Of a stretch of 64,000 bases of DNA, positions 51,637 to 60,060 are shown one piece after another (position 1 is the stretch's first letter; each line of letters starts with the position of its first letter). The notes beneath the pieces are model-generated. The model was not told the DNA's origin and did not search any database. It saw nothing but the letters and a program-made list of their open reading frames with translations. The position numbers and the translations under genes were made by a program. The stretch comes from Roseibium sediminis. GTDB taxonomy: Bacteria; Pseudomonadota; Alphaproteobacteria; Rhizobiales; Stappiaceae. The stretch lies in contig NZ_VXDB01000012.1 of assembly GCF_008711325.1 (NCBI RefSeq), positions 110,540 to 174,539 on the forward strand. The letters run 5' to 3'.

Positions 51637-52443
51637 ATGGCTCAGTCGGTTGACCTGACACTGGACCTGCCGCCACTCCTTTCCGGTTTTCCGGTGATCC
51701 CGCCCGTTTCGCCACTGGATGCAGCACGCACCGCGCTGGCTGACGGCGACGCAGGGGCCGGGGCCGGGGCCGGGGCCGGGGCGGGGGATGTGTTCTGGTC
51801 TGCAGAAACGGAGCGGCTCTGTGTTTGTTTTGTGCTTGAGCCGGAAGTTTCAGCTGCACGTGCGCAGGAAATGCTGTTTGCCGTGATGGTCGCCACAGGC
51901 GAGGCCATTGGTGCGCTGTGTCCGCCGGAGCTCGGCTTTTCATGGCAATGGCCGAACAGGTTCTTTGCCAATGGCGCGCGCGTCGGTCAGGCGATGATCG
52001 AAATCAGTGACGCGCGCAATGGCGAAGACGTGCCGGACTGGATGATCGTCGGTGTCGAATTGCGCCTTTTGCCCCATGGTGAAGCCGAGCCGGGACTTTC
52101 GCCGGATCGAACAAGCCTGTGGGACGAGGGCGCGGTGGATCTGGATGGTCCGACCCTCATCTCCATGTTGTCCCGCCACTTTCTGAGCTGGATCAATCGT
52201 TGGGAAAGCGAAGGGTTCAAGCCGCTTCATGATGCCTGGCTTTTCCGCTGCGACGGGCGTGGCTCCACGGTTGAGCTGCTTGGTCCAGATGATGGCTGTC
52301 AGGAACAAGGTCGCTTTATTGGCCTTGATGAGACCGGCAACCTTCTCTTCCAGAGCAGGGACGAGACCCGTTCTCTGATGGTTATGACCCATCTGGATGG
52401 GGCTGCGAGGCCGATTGCTGCCGGCGTTGGATCGGACGGCTGA
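51637..52443 (+). CDS. Biotin/lipoate protein ligase-like protein (DUF4444-like)
   Basis: A 268-residue cytoplasmic protein. Features are PPLLSGFPVIPPVSPLDAARTALADGDAGAG, DVFWSAETERLCVCFVLEPE, GFSWQWPNRFFANGARVGQAMIEI and WMIVGVELRLLP. The WPN segment and overall layout resemble the biotin/lipoate A/B ligase fold, and similar proteins are annotated so in alphaproteobacterial formate dehydrogenase clusters (from memory). The usual lysine of ligases is not obvious (WPNR). Residues about 39-50 are a Gly-Ala repeat encoded by GGGGCC units. It overlaps the next gene by 1 base. Confidence 0.75.
   Translation: MAQSVDLTLDLPPLLSGFPVIPPVSPLDAARTALADGDAGAGAGAGAGAGDVFWSAETERLCVCFVLEPEVSAARAQEMLFAVMVATGEAIGALCPPELGFSWQWPNRFFANGARVGQAMIEISDARNGEDVPDWMIVGVELRLLPHGEAEPGLSPDRTSLWDEGAVDLDGPTLISMLSRHFLSWINRWESEGFKPLHDAWLFRCDGRGSTVELLGPDDGCQEQGRFIGLDETGNLLFQSRDETRSLMVMTHLDGAARPIAAGVGSDG
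51754..51787 (+). repeat. GGGGCC hexanucleotide repeat within a coding region
   Basis: Four tandem GGGGCC units (51754-51777) followed by GGGGCGGGGG. Each unit adds Gly-Ala, so gain or loss of units keeps the frame. The run of five or more G-blocks could form a G-quadruplex in the coding strand. Confidence 0.9.
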
Positions 52444-52940
52444 TGGCCAGGTTTTTGCGCGCCATCCGTTTCGACAGTTCGGACACCAATGTTTTTCCCA
52501 GAGCGGCAGAGCCGGATGAATGGGTGATCCCCGGCGGGTTTCTCTATATGCCTCGCCCGGGGTTTGATGCTGCGCTTCTTGAGCGGAAGGAGAGGCAGGC
52601 GTTTGTCAGCGGGTTCTTTGGCGTTAGGTCTTTCGGGTTCACCACGCTCGTGAGCGTCGGTGAGGCAAGTGAGCAGGATATTGCGTCTTGCGTTGACAGT
52701 TTGACACGCTTTCTGGTCGAGCATTTTGGGGCTCCCAGCCGCGAGGCGGCGGAACAGCTTGCCCGTGATGAAATTGCCTTTGCCCGAGCCTTGGCCGATG
52801 ACACGGCACCGAATACGCTTCTGGCGATGAAACGGGAAATCGGCGAGGATGGATTGATCAGGGAACAGTTCCACATCGTCAATCCGCCCGGCGAAAAACC
52901 ACATGCCCGGATCTGGGATGTGGTGGAGGATCAGGAATGA
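52443..52940 (+). CDS. Uncharacterised formate dehydrogenase-cluster protein (DUF6505-like)
   Basis: A 165-residue soluble product with ARFLRAIRFDSSDTNVFPRAAEPDEWVIPGGF at the start and RKERQAFVSGFFGVRSFGFTTLVSV in the middle. I recall this as DUF6505. It overlaps the upstream gene by 1 base and the downstream gene by 4, so the three are coupled. No catalytic motif or cofactor site is visible. Confidence 0.78.
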   Translation: MARFLRAIRFDSSDTNVFPRAAEPDEWVIPGGFLYMPRPGFDAALLERKERQAFVSGFFGVRSFGFTTLVSVGEASEQDIASCVDSLTRFLVEHFGAPSREAAEQLARDEIAFARALADDTAPNTLLAMKREIGEDGLIREQFHIVNPPGEKPHARIWDVVEDQE

Positions 52941-53950
52941 GAGAGTTTTGGAAGTCTGCCGGATATCATTTGGTCGAGCGAACCAAGAACGGCTGGCTTC
53001 AGGTAACACCGGATCTGCTGCGGGCTTATTTCACGCGGCCGGAAATCCATCCGGTTGAAGAATCCTGCCCGGCGGAATATGCCCTTTTTGAACGCCTGAT
53101 GGCTGATCCTCTTGTCACGGTGAGTGACGAGGATCTTGCAGCGATTGACGATCAGGACACGGCTGACAACTATCGCATCGTCATCGAATTTCGCGACCAT
53201 CTTGTGCGTCATGGGACGGTGGAAGGGGCCTATGCCGCAATCTTTCGCGATGGGACCGTTTCCATTCCGCCCGTATTTCTTGATCAACTTGTGCATCTCA
53301 TCCTGCGCAACATCCTGCGCAATGTTCAGGATCCGGTGCGATTGCGCGCTGCAGAGCTCTTCTTCCGCGAGCAGATGGTGACGCTTGAAAACGGAACGGT
53401 GATGATCGCCGATGCCGAGATCGTCGATATGTTGTCCGAAACCGGTGGCTTTGGCGGGCTCGGCGCATTGCTGATGGAAAGCGGCACGCCGATGCGCGAA
53501 GTGGCACTGGATGTGCTGACCGAGGAAAATTCGGCAATCTATTGGGAACGTAGCGACAGGTTTGATACCGCGCTCGACTTCCGCTTCACTCAGCCGGGCC
53601 CGGACGCCTTTGCGCGTGTGCTGGAGGCTTGGATACGGCACTTCCTTAAAACGGATGTCCGGGTCCAGCCGGTCCAGAAGATCCGCGATGAACACTGGAG
53701 CTGGCATGTGGGTCTGGACGCCGAAGCGTCCAAGATCCTGAACAGCCTCTATTCGGGCGAGGACCTTAGCGAAGCGGACAATCTGCGCATTCTGGCATTG
53801 TTCCGGCTCGACTTCGAGAACCGCTCCAGCGTGATGCCCGACATGCGCGGCAAACCGGTCTGGTTGGGGCTTGCAATGTCGCCGGATGGTCGGCTTAGAA
53901 TGAAGCCTCAGAATCTTCTGGTAAACCTGCCCCTTGCGACCAAGAGCTGA
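52937..53950 (+). CDS. Uncharacterised formate dehydrogenase-cluster protein (DUF6352-like)
   Basis: A 337-residue soluble protein: MREFWKSAGYHLVERTKNGWLQVTPDLLRAYFTRPEIHPVEESC at the start, mostly helical, and RDEHWSWHVGLDAEASKILNSLY near residue 255. It has no membrane helix or signal. I recall it as DUF6352 and tied to formate dehydrogenase clusters. It is the last of the tightly packed plus-strand genes. The many conserved aromatic and acidic residues could bind a cofactor or client, but this is a guess. Confidence 0.78.
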   Translation: MREFWKSAGYHLVERTKNGWLQVTPDLLRAYFTRPEIHPVEESCPAEYALFERLMADPLVTVSDEDLAAIDDQDTADNYRIVIEFRDHLVRHGTVEGAYAAIFRDGTVSIPPVFLDQLVHLILRNILRNVQDPVRLRAAELFFREQMVTLENGTVMIADAEIVDMLSETGGFGGLGALLMESGTPMREVALDVLTEENSAIYWERSDRFDTALDFRFTQPGPDAFARVLEAWIRHFLKTDVRVQPVQKIRDEHWSWHVGLDAEASKILNSLYSGEDLSEADNLRILALFRLDFENRSSVMPDMRGKPVWLGLAMSPDGRLRMKPQNLLVNLPLATKS

Positions 53951-54002
53951 TCACAAGCTGATTCAAGCCGTCGCGACAGGTCCCTGACAACGTGGAGTCA
54001 TT

Positions 54003-54896
54003 ATGCCGGTGACGGAGAACAGTCGCGGCATCGCGGCGATGATGCTGGCGATGGCCGGGTTTATCCTCAATGACACGTTGGTCAAACTTGTGTCGGACCA
54101 TCTGCCGCTTGGCCAGATCATCTTCGTGCGCGGTTTGATCGCGACACTCCAGTTGATGGCCATCTGCTACATGGCCGGGGTCTTTTCCCAACTTGGGAAG
54201 TTGCGACACCGTGCGGTCGTGTGGCGGACGATGGGCGAGATGGCTGCGACCATTTTCTACCTGTCGGCTTTGTTCCAGCTTCCGATTGCCAATGTCACAG
54301 CTATCTTGCAGGTTGCCCCGCTGATGGTGACCGCTGCCGCCGCTCTCGTTTTCAGGGAAACGGTCGGCTGGCGCAGGTGGGCAGCCGTTCTGGTCGGCTT
54401 TGCCGGCGTGATGATTATCGTTCGCCCGGGGCTGGACGGGTTCAACGCGTGGTCATTTGTCGCGCTCGCAGGTGTCGCCTTCGTGGCTGTGCGGGACTTG
54501 TCCACTCGCCAGCTGCCCAAAGCGACGCCAACCTTGCTGGTTGCCTTGCTTACGACGGTTTGCATCACCACGCTTGGCGGCGGACTGGTGGCTGTCGGCG
54601 GGTGGCAGCCGATGACCGTCAACGATCTGACTTATCTGCTTTTCGCTTCAATTTTCATTGTGGTGGGATATATATTTATAATTGCAGCGATGCGAACTGG
54701 TGAAATAGTGGTTGTTGCGCCATTCAGGTATTCGATCGTCGTTTGGGCGATTGTCATTGGTTACCTCGTGTGGGGCGATCTGCCGGATGCAATGACCCTC
54801 CTTGGAACGGCTATTGTCGTCCTGACCGGGTTCTATGCATTTCTGCGTGAGCAAAAACTCAAGGCGAGACCCACTCGCAGTCAGGAACAGGCATGA
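54003..54896 (+). CDS. EamA/DMT family transporter
   Basis: A 297-residue membrane protein with about ten helices and two EamA repeats: AAMMLAMAGFILNDTLVKLVSDHLPLGQIIFVRGLIA starts the first, and AWSFVALAGVAFVAVRDLSTRQLP the second. Members export metabolites or amino acids. It lies 52 bases after the DUF6352-like gene on the same strand, but the substrate need not relate to formate. The short stretch around 54640-54720 is more AT-rich than its surroundings. Confidence 0.92.
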   Translation: MPVTENSRGIAAMMLAMAGFILNDTLVKLVSDHLPLGQIIFVRGLIATLQLMAICYMAGVFSQLGKLRHRAVVWRTMGEMAATIFYLSALFQLPIANVTAILQVAPLMVTAAAALVFRETVGWRRWAAVLVGFAGVMIIVRPGLDGFNAWSFVALAGVAFVAVRDLSTRQLPKATPTLLVALLTTVCITTLGGGLVAVGGWQPMTVNDLTYLLFASIFIVVGYIFIIAAMRTGEIVVVAPFRYSIVVWAIVIGYLVWGDLPDAMTLLGTAIVVLTGFYAFLREQKLKARPTRSQEQA

Positions 54897-54985
54897 ACCT
54901 CTGCACCTGTGGTTCAGCCCCTGATTGGTTGTTTTCCCGTCTGTTTTGATTGAACTGTGCACTTGAGATATTTGTTAGTGAGCCG

Positions 54986-56230
54986 ATGAAAGCCGACGTT
55001 TATCCGGTAACGGGACAGGGGGGCCTGAAAAGGCCATCCATTGCCGTTCTTATTGCGATTTCGACTGTCAGTCCGGTCGCCATGAACATCTACCTGCCAT
55101 CGCTGGCGGGCATGAAGCAGGCGTTCGATGCGACATCCGGCGAAGTGCAGATGACGATGTCATTGTATTTTGCTGCCGTTGCCGTCGCGCAGATCTTTCT
55201 CGGCCCCTTGTCCGACCGGTTCGGTCGCCGTCCCGTTGTGCTCGGTGGTATGCTGAGCTTTGTTGTCGGCTCGGTTATCTGCCTTCTTGCCTCGTCCATC
55301 GAAACGCTGATTGTCGGCCGTATCGTGCAGGCAATCGGCGGATCGGCTGGCCTCATTCTTGCGCGCGCAATCATTCGCGATCTCTATGGCAGGGATCAGG
55401 CGGCAAGCATGATCGGCTATGTGACAATGGGCATGGCGGTTGGTCCGATGGTTGGTCCTGCGATTGGCGGCCTGCTTGACGAGCGGTTTGGCTGGATTGG
55501 CAGTTTCTATCTGCTTGTCGGTCTTGGCGCTGCGGTGTTGCTTGCCTCATGGATGGGGCTGCATGAAACCAATCCGGCGCGCAAGGATACTGCAGAACCG
55601 TTCAGTTTCTTTAGCAGCTATGGCGTCCTTCTCAAGAACCGCCTCTTTTGGGCCTATGCAGCCACGGCCAGTGCCACGGCCACGGTCTATTTCGCTTACC
55701 TCGGTGGCGCACCCTTCGTGTCTGCCGATGTTCTGGCCATCAGCCCGATGGAAATGGGCATCTATTTCATGGTGATTGCCGGCGGCTACATGCTCGGGAA
55801 CTATGTTTCCGGTCGTTATTCGGCGCGCCTTGGCATCTTGCCCATGATCATTGGCGGGTCGCTGCTGCCAGTCGCTGCGGTGTTGCTGCTGGGGTTCTTT
55901 CTGCTTGGTGAAACCCTCACGCCGCTTCAGTTCTATGGTCCGATGTTTCTGGTTGGTCTGGGCAACGGCATTTGCCTGCCGAGCATCATTGCAGGTTCCG
56001 TCAGTGTTCGTCCGGATCTGGCGGGGGCCGCGTCCGGACTCACCGCCAGCATGCAGATCGGCATGGGAGCCTTTTCCAGTGCGCTGGTCGCCTGGTCGGT
56101 TTCCGAAAGCATGTGGCCGGCAACAGTCTGGCCAGTCGCCTCGGTAATGGCGGTTGCTGTCGTTCTGACGCTTGTCGGCGTCTCCGCCATCCTGGTTCTG
56201 GAACGCTCAAAAGAACGCAGCGAAGACTGA
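54986..56230 (+). CDS. MFS transporter, Bcr/CflA type
   Basis: A 414-residue drug/metabolite efflux protein of the Bcr/CflA group. Helix 1 has ISTVSPVAMNIYLPSLAGMKQAF, the motif A loop is GPLSDRFGRRPVVL, and IVQAIGGSAGLILARAIIRDLYGRDQAASMIGYVTMGMAVGPMVGPAIGG is the motif C region of this group. It has twelve helices. I use ATG 54986; a TTG at 54950 is in frame. Substrate unknown. Confidence 0.92.
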   Translation: MKADVYPVTGQGGLKRPSIAVLIAISTVSPVAMNIYLPSLAGMKQAFDATSGEVQMTMSLYFAAVAVAQIFLGPLSDRFGRRPVVLGGMLSFVVGSVICLLASSIETLIVGRIVQAIGGSAGLILARAIIRDLYGRDQAASMIGYVTMGMAVGPMVGPAIGGLLDERFGWIGSFYLLVGLGAAVLLASWMGLHETNPARKDTAEPFSFFSSYGVLLKNRLFWAYAATASATATVYFAYLGGAPFVSADVLAISPMEMGIYFMVIAGGYMLGNYVSGRYSARLGILPMIIGGSLLPVAAVLLLGFFLLGETLTPLQFYGPMFLVGLGNGICLPSIIAGSVSVRPDLAGAASGLTASMQIGMGAFSSALVAWSVSESMWPATVWPVASVMAVAVVLTLVGVSAILVLERSKERSED

Positions 56231-56244
56231 CGCAGCTGCCCACG

Positions 56245-58293
56245 TCAGTTTTTCAGGAAATCATCCATGCTGAGGCCGGTCTTTTCGGCTTCCAGATAGT
56301 CATCCGTGGTGCGAGGCCGGGGGCGGGCGGACGCGCCTGCAAAACCGGGATCTGCGTCCCACTGGGCCTGAATGCGGCAATCATCGCACATGCCGATCAG
56401 GCTGATCTGGTGCTCTGACTGGAACATCTGGTGTTTTCCGGCAAGGCGCTCGCGAATGCGGTTGATGGTCGATTTTGCGCCAAAGGCTTTGCCGCAAGAC
56501 GTACAGGTTGCCGGTTCCTCTTCGTGGAGCACCGTCGCGCGCACAGCTGTTTCTGCCGTGTTGAACTGCGGAACAAGTGATATGACCTTTTCCGGGCAGG
56601 TGGTCTGGCAGAGGCCGCACTGAACGCAGGCCGATTCAATGAAACTGACTTGCGGGCGGTCCGGATTGTCCAGCAGAGCGCCGGACGGGCAGGCCGAGAC
56701 ACAGGAGAGGCACAGTGTACAGCCATCGCAGTTGATCTCGATCCGGCCGTAGGGTGCCTTTTCAGCAAGGGGCAGCAGGATCGGTGCGTCCGGCGAAGCG
56801 CGATGGAGCGCGGTGATGGCCATTCGGGCAATGTCGCGCTTGCCGCCAACCGGGGCGATCCTCGTCGGGTTCTGCAATTTCAGCGGCTGGGTTGCAACGT
56901 TGAGCGCGGCCGCCACCGCATCAGGGTCACTCTCGCAAAGCAGTGTGACACGTCCATTCGTGTCGTGACCCATCGCCTTCAACAGGCTTTCCGTCAGCAC
57001 AATTTCGGAATTGAGCGGGGCGGTTTCCTCGGCCTTTTTCGGGTCCACGAGCAGGACCACCCGCTGTGCACCGGAAAGAAAGGCAGTCACCAACGCATCA
57101 TGGCCGATTGCTGTGGCAGCATGAAGGGAAAGCGGAAGCACATTTGCGGGCAGGCCGTCGCCAAAGCGGGCCATTGCATTGATCAGCTCGCTGCCATGGC
57201 CGCTTTCATGGATCAGAAGGACTGGTGCCTTGCCACCCGCGGCACCATAAGCGCCGAGCAATGTCTGGATGCGCACCAACAGATCGGGGCGCGTGGGGTA
57301 CTGGTAGGAGATCGCGCCGGTCGGACAGGTGGCCGCGCAGCTGCCACAGCCGCCGCAGATGCCATGGTCCACGGCGATCTTTCCAGCCTCGGAACCGAGC
57401 GCGCCCGCCGGGCAGGCATCAAGGCAATTGGAACATCCGGTCTTGCCGGCGTGGCTGTGGGCGCAGATATCCGCATTGTAGGACACATAGATCGGCTTTT
57501 CGAATGTGCCGATCATCTCCGAGGCATCCCGGATGAGGCGTTCGATGCCTTGCGTGTCATTTGGTGCGGCCCGGAAATATCCAGAGCGCTTGTTTGGCGC
57601 GGTGATCGGGGCGGTATCTCCACTGAGATCTACGACGAGAGCGCATTTCGCCCGGGCGCCATCGCGCGGGAGCTGAAATTCGGGCGCTTTTCTGGATGCC
57701 GGAATCATGGCCGCGTAGCCATCCAGCGTCACTTCGAAATTGCCGAAGGAACCCTGCAATTTGCGCAAGCGGCCACTGTAGACGGGGAATGGCAGGACCG
57801 GGGGAAGAAGCACGTCATCCCAGTGGCTCAAGACCAGTGTGACCGATAGCTTGTCTTCCAGAGCCTGTGCTGCTTCAAGCGCCGCCTGGCCATGGCCATA
57901 AACAAGACACATGCCATCGGATTCGATCTCGCGGATCGGGGCTGGCCGCATTTTCTCAAGATTTGCAGCATCGGCGAGGAGCGCCAGCACCTTGGCAGTA
58001 GGCACGGTTTTGCCTGTGGTCCAGCCAGCGGTCTCCCGGATATTGACGAACTGCAGTCGGGTCGATGCTCCGAGCTCTTCTGCAACCTCCTCAAAGAGGG
58101 GGGCTTCCTGCGTGCAGGCGACCAGAAGAGTGTCGTTGGAGCGAGCGGCCTCCTCGAACCGGTTCATCTCGCCCCGGCAGAGTTCCGTACACAGAGGGGC
58201 GGCGAGATCGGAAGACAGTTCCCCGGCGGTCCCCTCCAGCGACATGGTCTTGAAGCAGTTGCAGAGAAGCACGCGGCCCTTGCTGGCGGTCAT
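56245..58293 (-). CDS. Large multi-[4Fe-4S] protein of the formate dehydrogenase cluster
   Basis: A 682-residue cytoplasmic protein. The N-terminal 100 residues have scattered cysteines (LLCNCFK, LCTELCRGE). A first ferredoxin pair follows at about 280-330 (CSNCLDACPAGAL; CGGCGSCAATCPTGAI), then a central alpha/beta region of about 150 residues. A second pair follows (CDGCTLCLSCVSACPSGAL; CVQCGLCQTTCPEKVI), then a zinc-ribbon-like end (CTSCGKAF, CDDCRIQ). About four [4Fe-4S] clusters are expected. The layout recalls HdrA/MvhD-type electron-transfer proteins, but no flavin motif is clear. Neighbouring DUF3305/DUF3306-like genes are divergent from it. Confidence 0.85.
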   Translation of the reverse strand: MTASKGRVLLCNCFKTMSLEGTAGELSSDLAAPLCTELCRGEMNRFEEAARSNDTLLVACTQEAPLFEEVAEELGASTRLQFVNIRETAGWTTGKTVPTAKVLALLADAANLEKMRPAPIREIESDGMCLVYGHGQAALEAAQALEDKLSVTLVLSHWDDVLLPPVLPFPVYSGRLRKLQGSFGNFEVTLDGYAAMIPASRKAPEFQLPRDGARAKCALVVDLSGDTAPITAPNKRSGYFRAAPNDTQGIERLIRDASEMIGTFEKPIYVSYNADICAHSHAGKTGCSNCLDACPAGALGSEAGKIAVDHGICGGCGSCAATCPTGAISYQYPTRPDLLVRIQTLLGAYGAAGGKAPVLLIHESGHGSELINAMARFGDGLPANVLPLSLHAATAIGHDALVTAFLSGAQRVVLLVDPKKAEETAPLNSEIVLTESLLKAMGHDTNGRVTLLCESDPDAVAAALNVATQPLKLQNPTRIAPVGGKRDIARMAITALHRASPDAPILLPLAEKAPYGRIEINCDGCTLCLSCVSACPSGALLDNPDRPQVSFIESACVQCGLCQTTCPEKVISLVPQFNTAETAVRATVLHEEEPATCTSCGKAFGAKSTINRIRERLAGKHQMFQSEHQISLIGMCDDCRIQAQWDADPGFAGASARPRPRTTDDYLEAEKTGLSMDDFLKN

Positions 58294-58459
58294 CTAGAAG
58301 CTCCGGCGATTTCGATTGTTTTATAATTGTTCTAATTCTATCCCACGGGGTTGTCTTTACAAGGGGGAGCCGTGCATCCAATGCTAAAGTGGAAGTTGCA
58401 TTTCCAAAGTGTTTTCACACCTTTGCCTTGGGGGCGGGGCGTTCTACACTGAGGACAAA

Positions 58460-59008
58460 GTGGAGAGACAATTGGAACCGGAAATCAGCTGCAACGTTGA
58501 TATCATCCTTGAACGCAAGAAGAGCCGCCATCCATGGGCCGATTTTGTCTGGTCGGGTGTTGATGTGGTGTCTCCATCGACCGGCAACGGGCGTTGGCAG
58601 CTGGTGGAGGAGGGGGCGGAGGTTTCCCGTTTCAGATTCGGCCCTGTTGCCCTGACCCTGCATCGCCGGATGGGGGAGGCGTATGATGCCAATTTTCAGA
58701 CCGGTGAACCTGCTCTCTGGATGATGCTGGATGACGAGCTTGGAGAGACCGTCCCTTACAAGGTGCGGGCTGTAACCGCTGATCCCTATGAGGCGCTGGG
58801 GTTCCAGGATTCCGCCGAAGGGCTCGTTGCCCGGATTCCCATGCCGCCAGATATCCTGCACTGGGCGATTGCCTATGTCTCGCAGATGCCGGATCCCGAG
58901 AAATTCAAGAAGCGCCGTCGTGATGGCATCCGACTGGAGGAGCAGAAGTTTGGCAAGGTGCCGATCTTCGAACAGGGTGGCCGCCACTCCCCGGGGGATG
59001 CAGAATGA
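58460..59008 (+). CDS. DUF3305-like formate dehydrogenase-cluster protein
   Basis: A 182-residue soluble protein with ISCNVDIILERKKSRHPWADFVWSGVDVV, then EALGFQDSAEGLVARIPMPPDILHWAIAYVSQ and an end rich in charge (KKRRRDGIRLEEQKFG). This fits DUF3305. I place the start at GTG 58460, 5 bases after GAGG; TTG 58472 and GTG 58409 are possible. It overlaps the next gene by 4 bases and is divergent from the multi-Fe-S gene, sharing a 165-base promoter region. Confidence 0.8.
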   Translation: MERQLEPEISCNVDIILERKKSRHPWADFVWSGVDVVSPSTGNGRWQLVEEGAEVSRFRFGPVALTLHRRMGEAYDANFQTGEPALWMMLDDELGETVPYKVRAVTADPYEALGFQDSAEGLVARIPMPPDILHWAIAYVSQMPDPEKFKKRRRDGIRLEEQKFGKVPIFEQGGRHSPGDAE

Positions 59009-59703
59009 GCGGCAACAAGGGCTCGGATGAAGGTTTTCTCAGCCGTTGGTCCCGTCGCAAGCAGGCGGTACGGGACGGTGTTGAGGAGGAGATCGTATCT
59101 GTCGCAGAGGTCGAGGTTACGGCGGCAGTGGCCGAACCCGAAGAAGCGGAAGACGATCCTGAACTCCTCGCCAACAGGGCCGCGGCCGAGGCTATTGATC
59201 TGGCGAGCCTGACGCCAAAGACCGACATGTCGGTCTTTCTGAAAAAAGGCGTGCCGAAGGCGCTCAAGACAGCGGCCTTTCGTAAACTCTGGGCAAGCGA
59301 TCCGGTGTTTGCCGTTCTCGATGGCCTCAATGACTATGATGAGGACTTTCGCGCCGTTGATACGCTGGCAACGGAGTTCCGAACGGCGTGGGAAGTTGGA
59401 AAGGGCTACAAGGCCAAGGCCGAAGAGATGGCAGCGGAGGCGGAGCGTCTTGCAAAAGAGGCATCTGCAGCCCCAACTCCGGGAGCTGCCGCCGAGCAAT
59501 CCTCAATGGAGCCCGAATCTGCAGGCGAAACGGCAAACGTTGGTCAGGACGTGGGCGATGTGCGTTCGCAGCATGAAGTGACCGCTGGCACGCAGGAAGC
59601 CGCTGCGCAGCAGATTGATCTGCCAAGCGCGGACCTTGTGGAAGACGAACCCAGAAAAGTGCCGATCCGCCGCCGGATGTCCGTGTCCTTCGAGGAGGGG
59701 TGA
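59005..59703 (+). CDS. DUF3306-like formate dehydrogenase-cluster protein
   Basis: A 232-residue acidic protein: GFLSRWSRRKQAVRDG at the start, the segment LKTAAFRKLWASDPVFAVLDGLNDYDEDF in the middle (the DUF3306 core) and a low-complexity Glu/Ala-rich tail that ends basic (KVPIRRRMSVSFEEG). Probably unfolded outside the core. Coupled to the DUF3305-like gene by an ATGA overlap. Function unknown; the pair occurs with formate dehydrogenase genes in other alphaproteobacteria (from memory). Confidence 0.82.
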   Translation: MSGNKGSDEGFLSRWSRRKQAVRDGVEEEIVSVAEVEVTAAVAEPEEAEDDPELLANRAAAEAIDLASLTPKTDMSVFLKKGVPKALKTAAFRKLWASDPVFAVLDGLNDYDEDFRAVDTLATEFRTAWEVGKGYKAKAEEMAAEAERLAKEASAAPTPGAAAEQSSMEPESAGETANVGQDVGDVRSQHEVTAGTQEAAAQQIDLPSADLVEDEPRKVPIRRRMSVSFEEG

Positions 59704-59724
59704 GGCTGGAAGGTTGGGGGAAGC

Positions 59725-60060
59725 TCAGTTTGCGGGCGGGTACTGCGCCTGACAAAGGCTGATCGCACGGCCCTTGAAGGCTTCGTACTGGTTGGCGTTG
59801 ATTACGCCGTCGGCCTTCATCTGATCAACATCGCCAACGCGTTGCGCAAGACACGCATCCAGCTCAGGATTGCCGGAGCCCTGTGCTGCGCCGGTCGGTT
59901 TCCCTGAAATGAGGCTCATGGCGTACTGGATGCTGGAAACGTCATTGCGCCCGATCCAGATCATCAGGCCAAGGGCCGCGAGCGCGATCGCCAATGCAAT
60001 GCCGCGCCCGACGGCACCGGTCGGTTTTGATGGGGCGGATGGAGCGGCCCGGTCAGCCAC
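59725..60060 (-). CDS. Uncharacterised membrane-anchored protein (111 aa)
   Basis: A 111-residue product with one membrane helix ([18 protein letters not shown], about residues 19-36) and a soluble part with two cysteines ([38 protein letters not shown]). The '[20 protein letters not shown]' form resembles an SHOCT-like short helix motif. It starts within the last codons of moaA (8-base overlap), so it is in the same operon. No known function. Confidence 0.7.
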   Translation of the reverse strand: MADRAAPSAPSKPTGAVGRGIALAIALAALGLMIWIGRNDVSSIQYAMSLISGKPTGAAQGSGNPELDACLAQRVGDVDQMKADGVINANQYEAFKGRAISLCQAQYPPAN

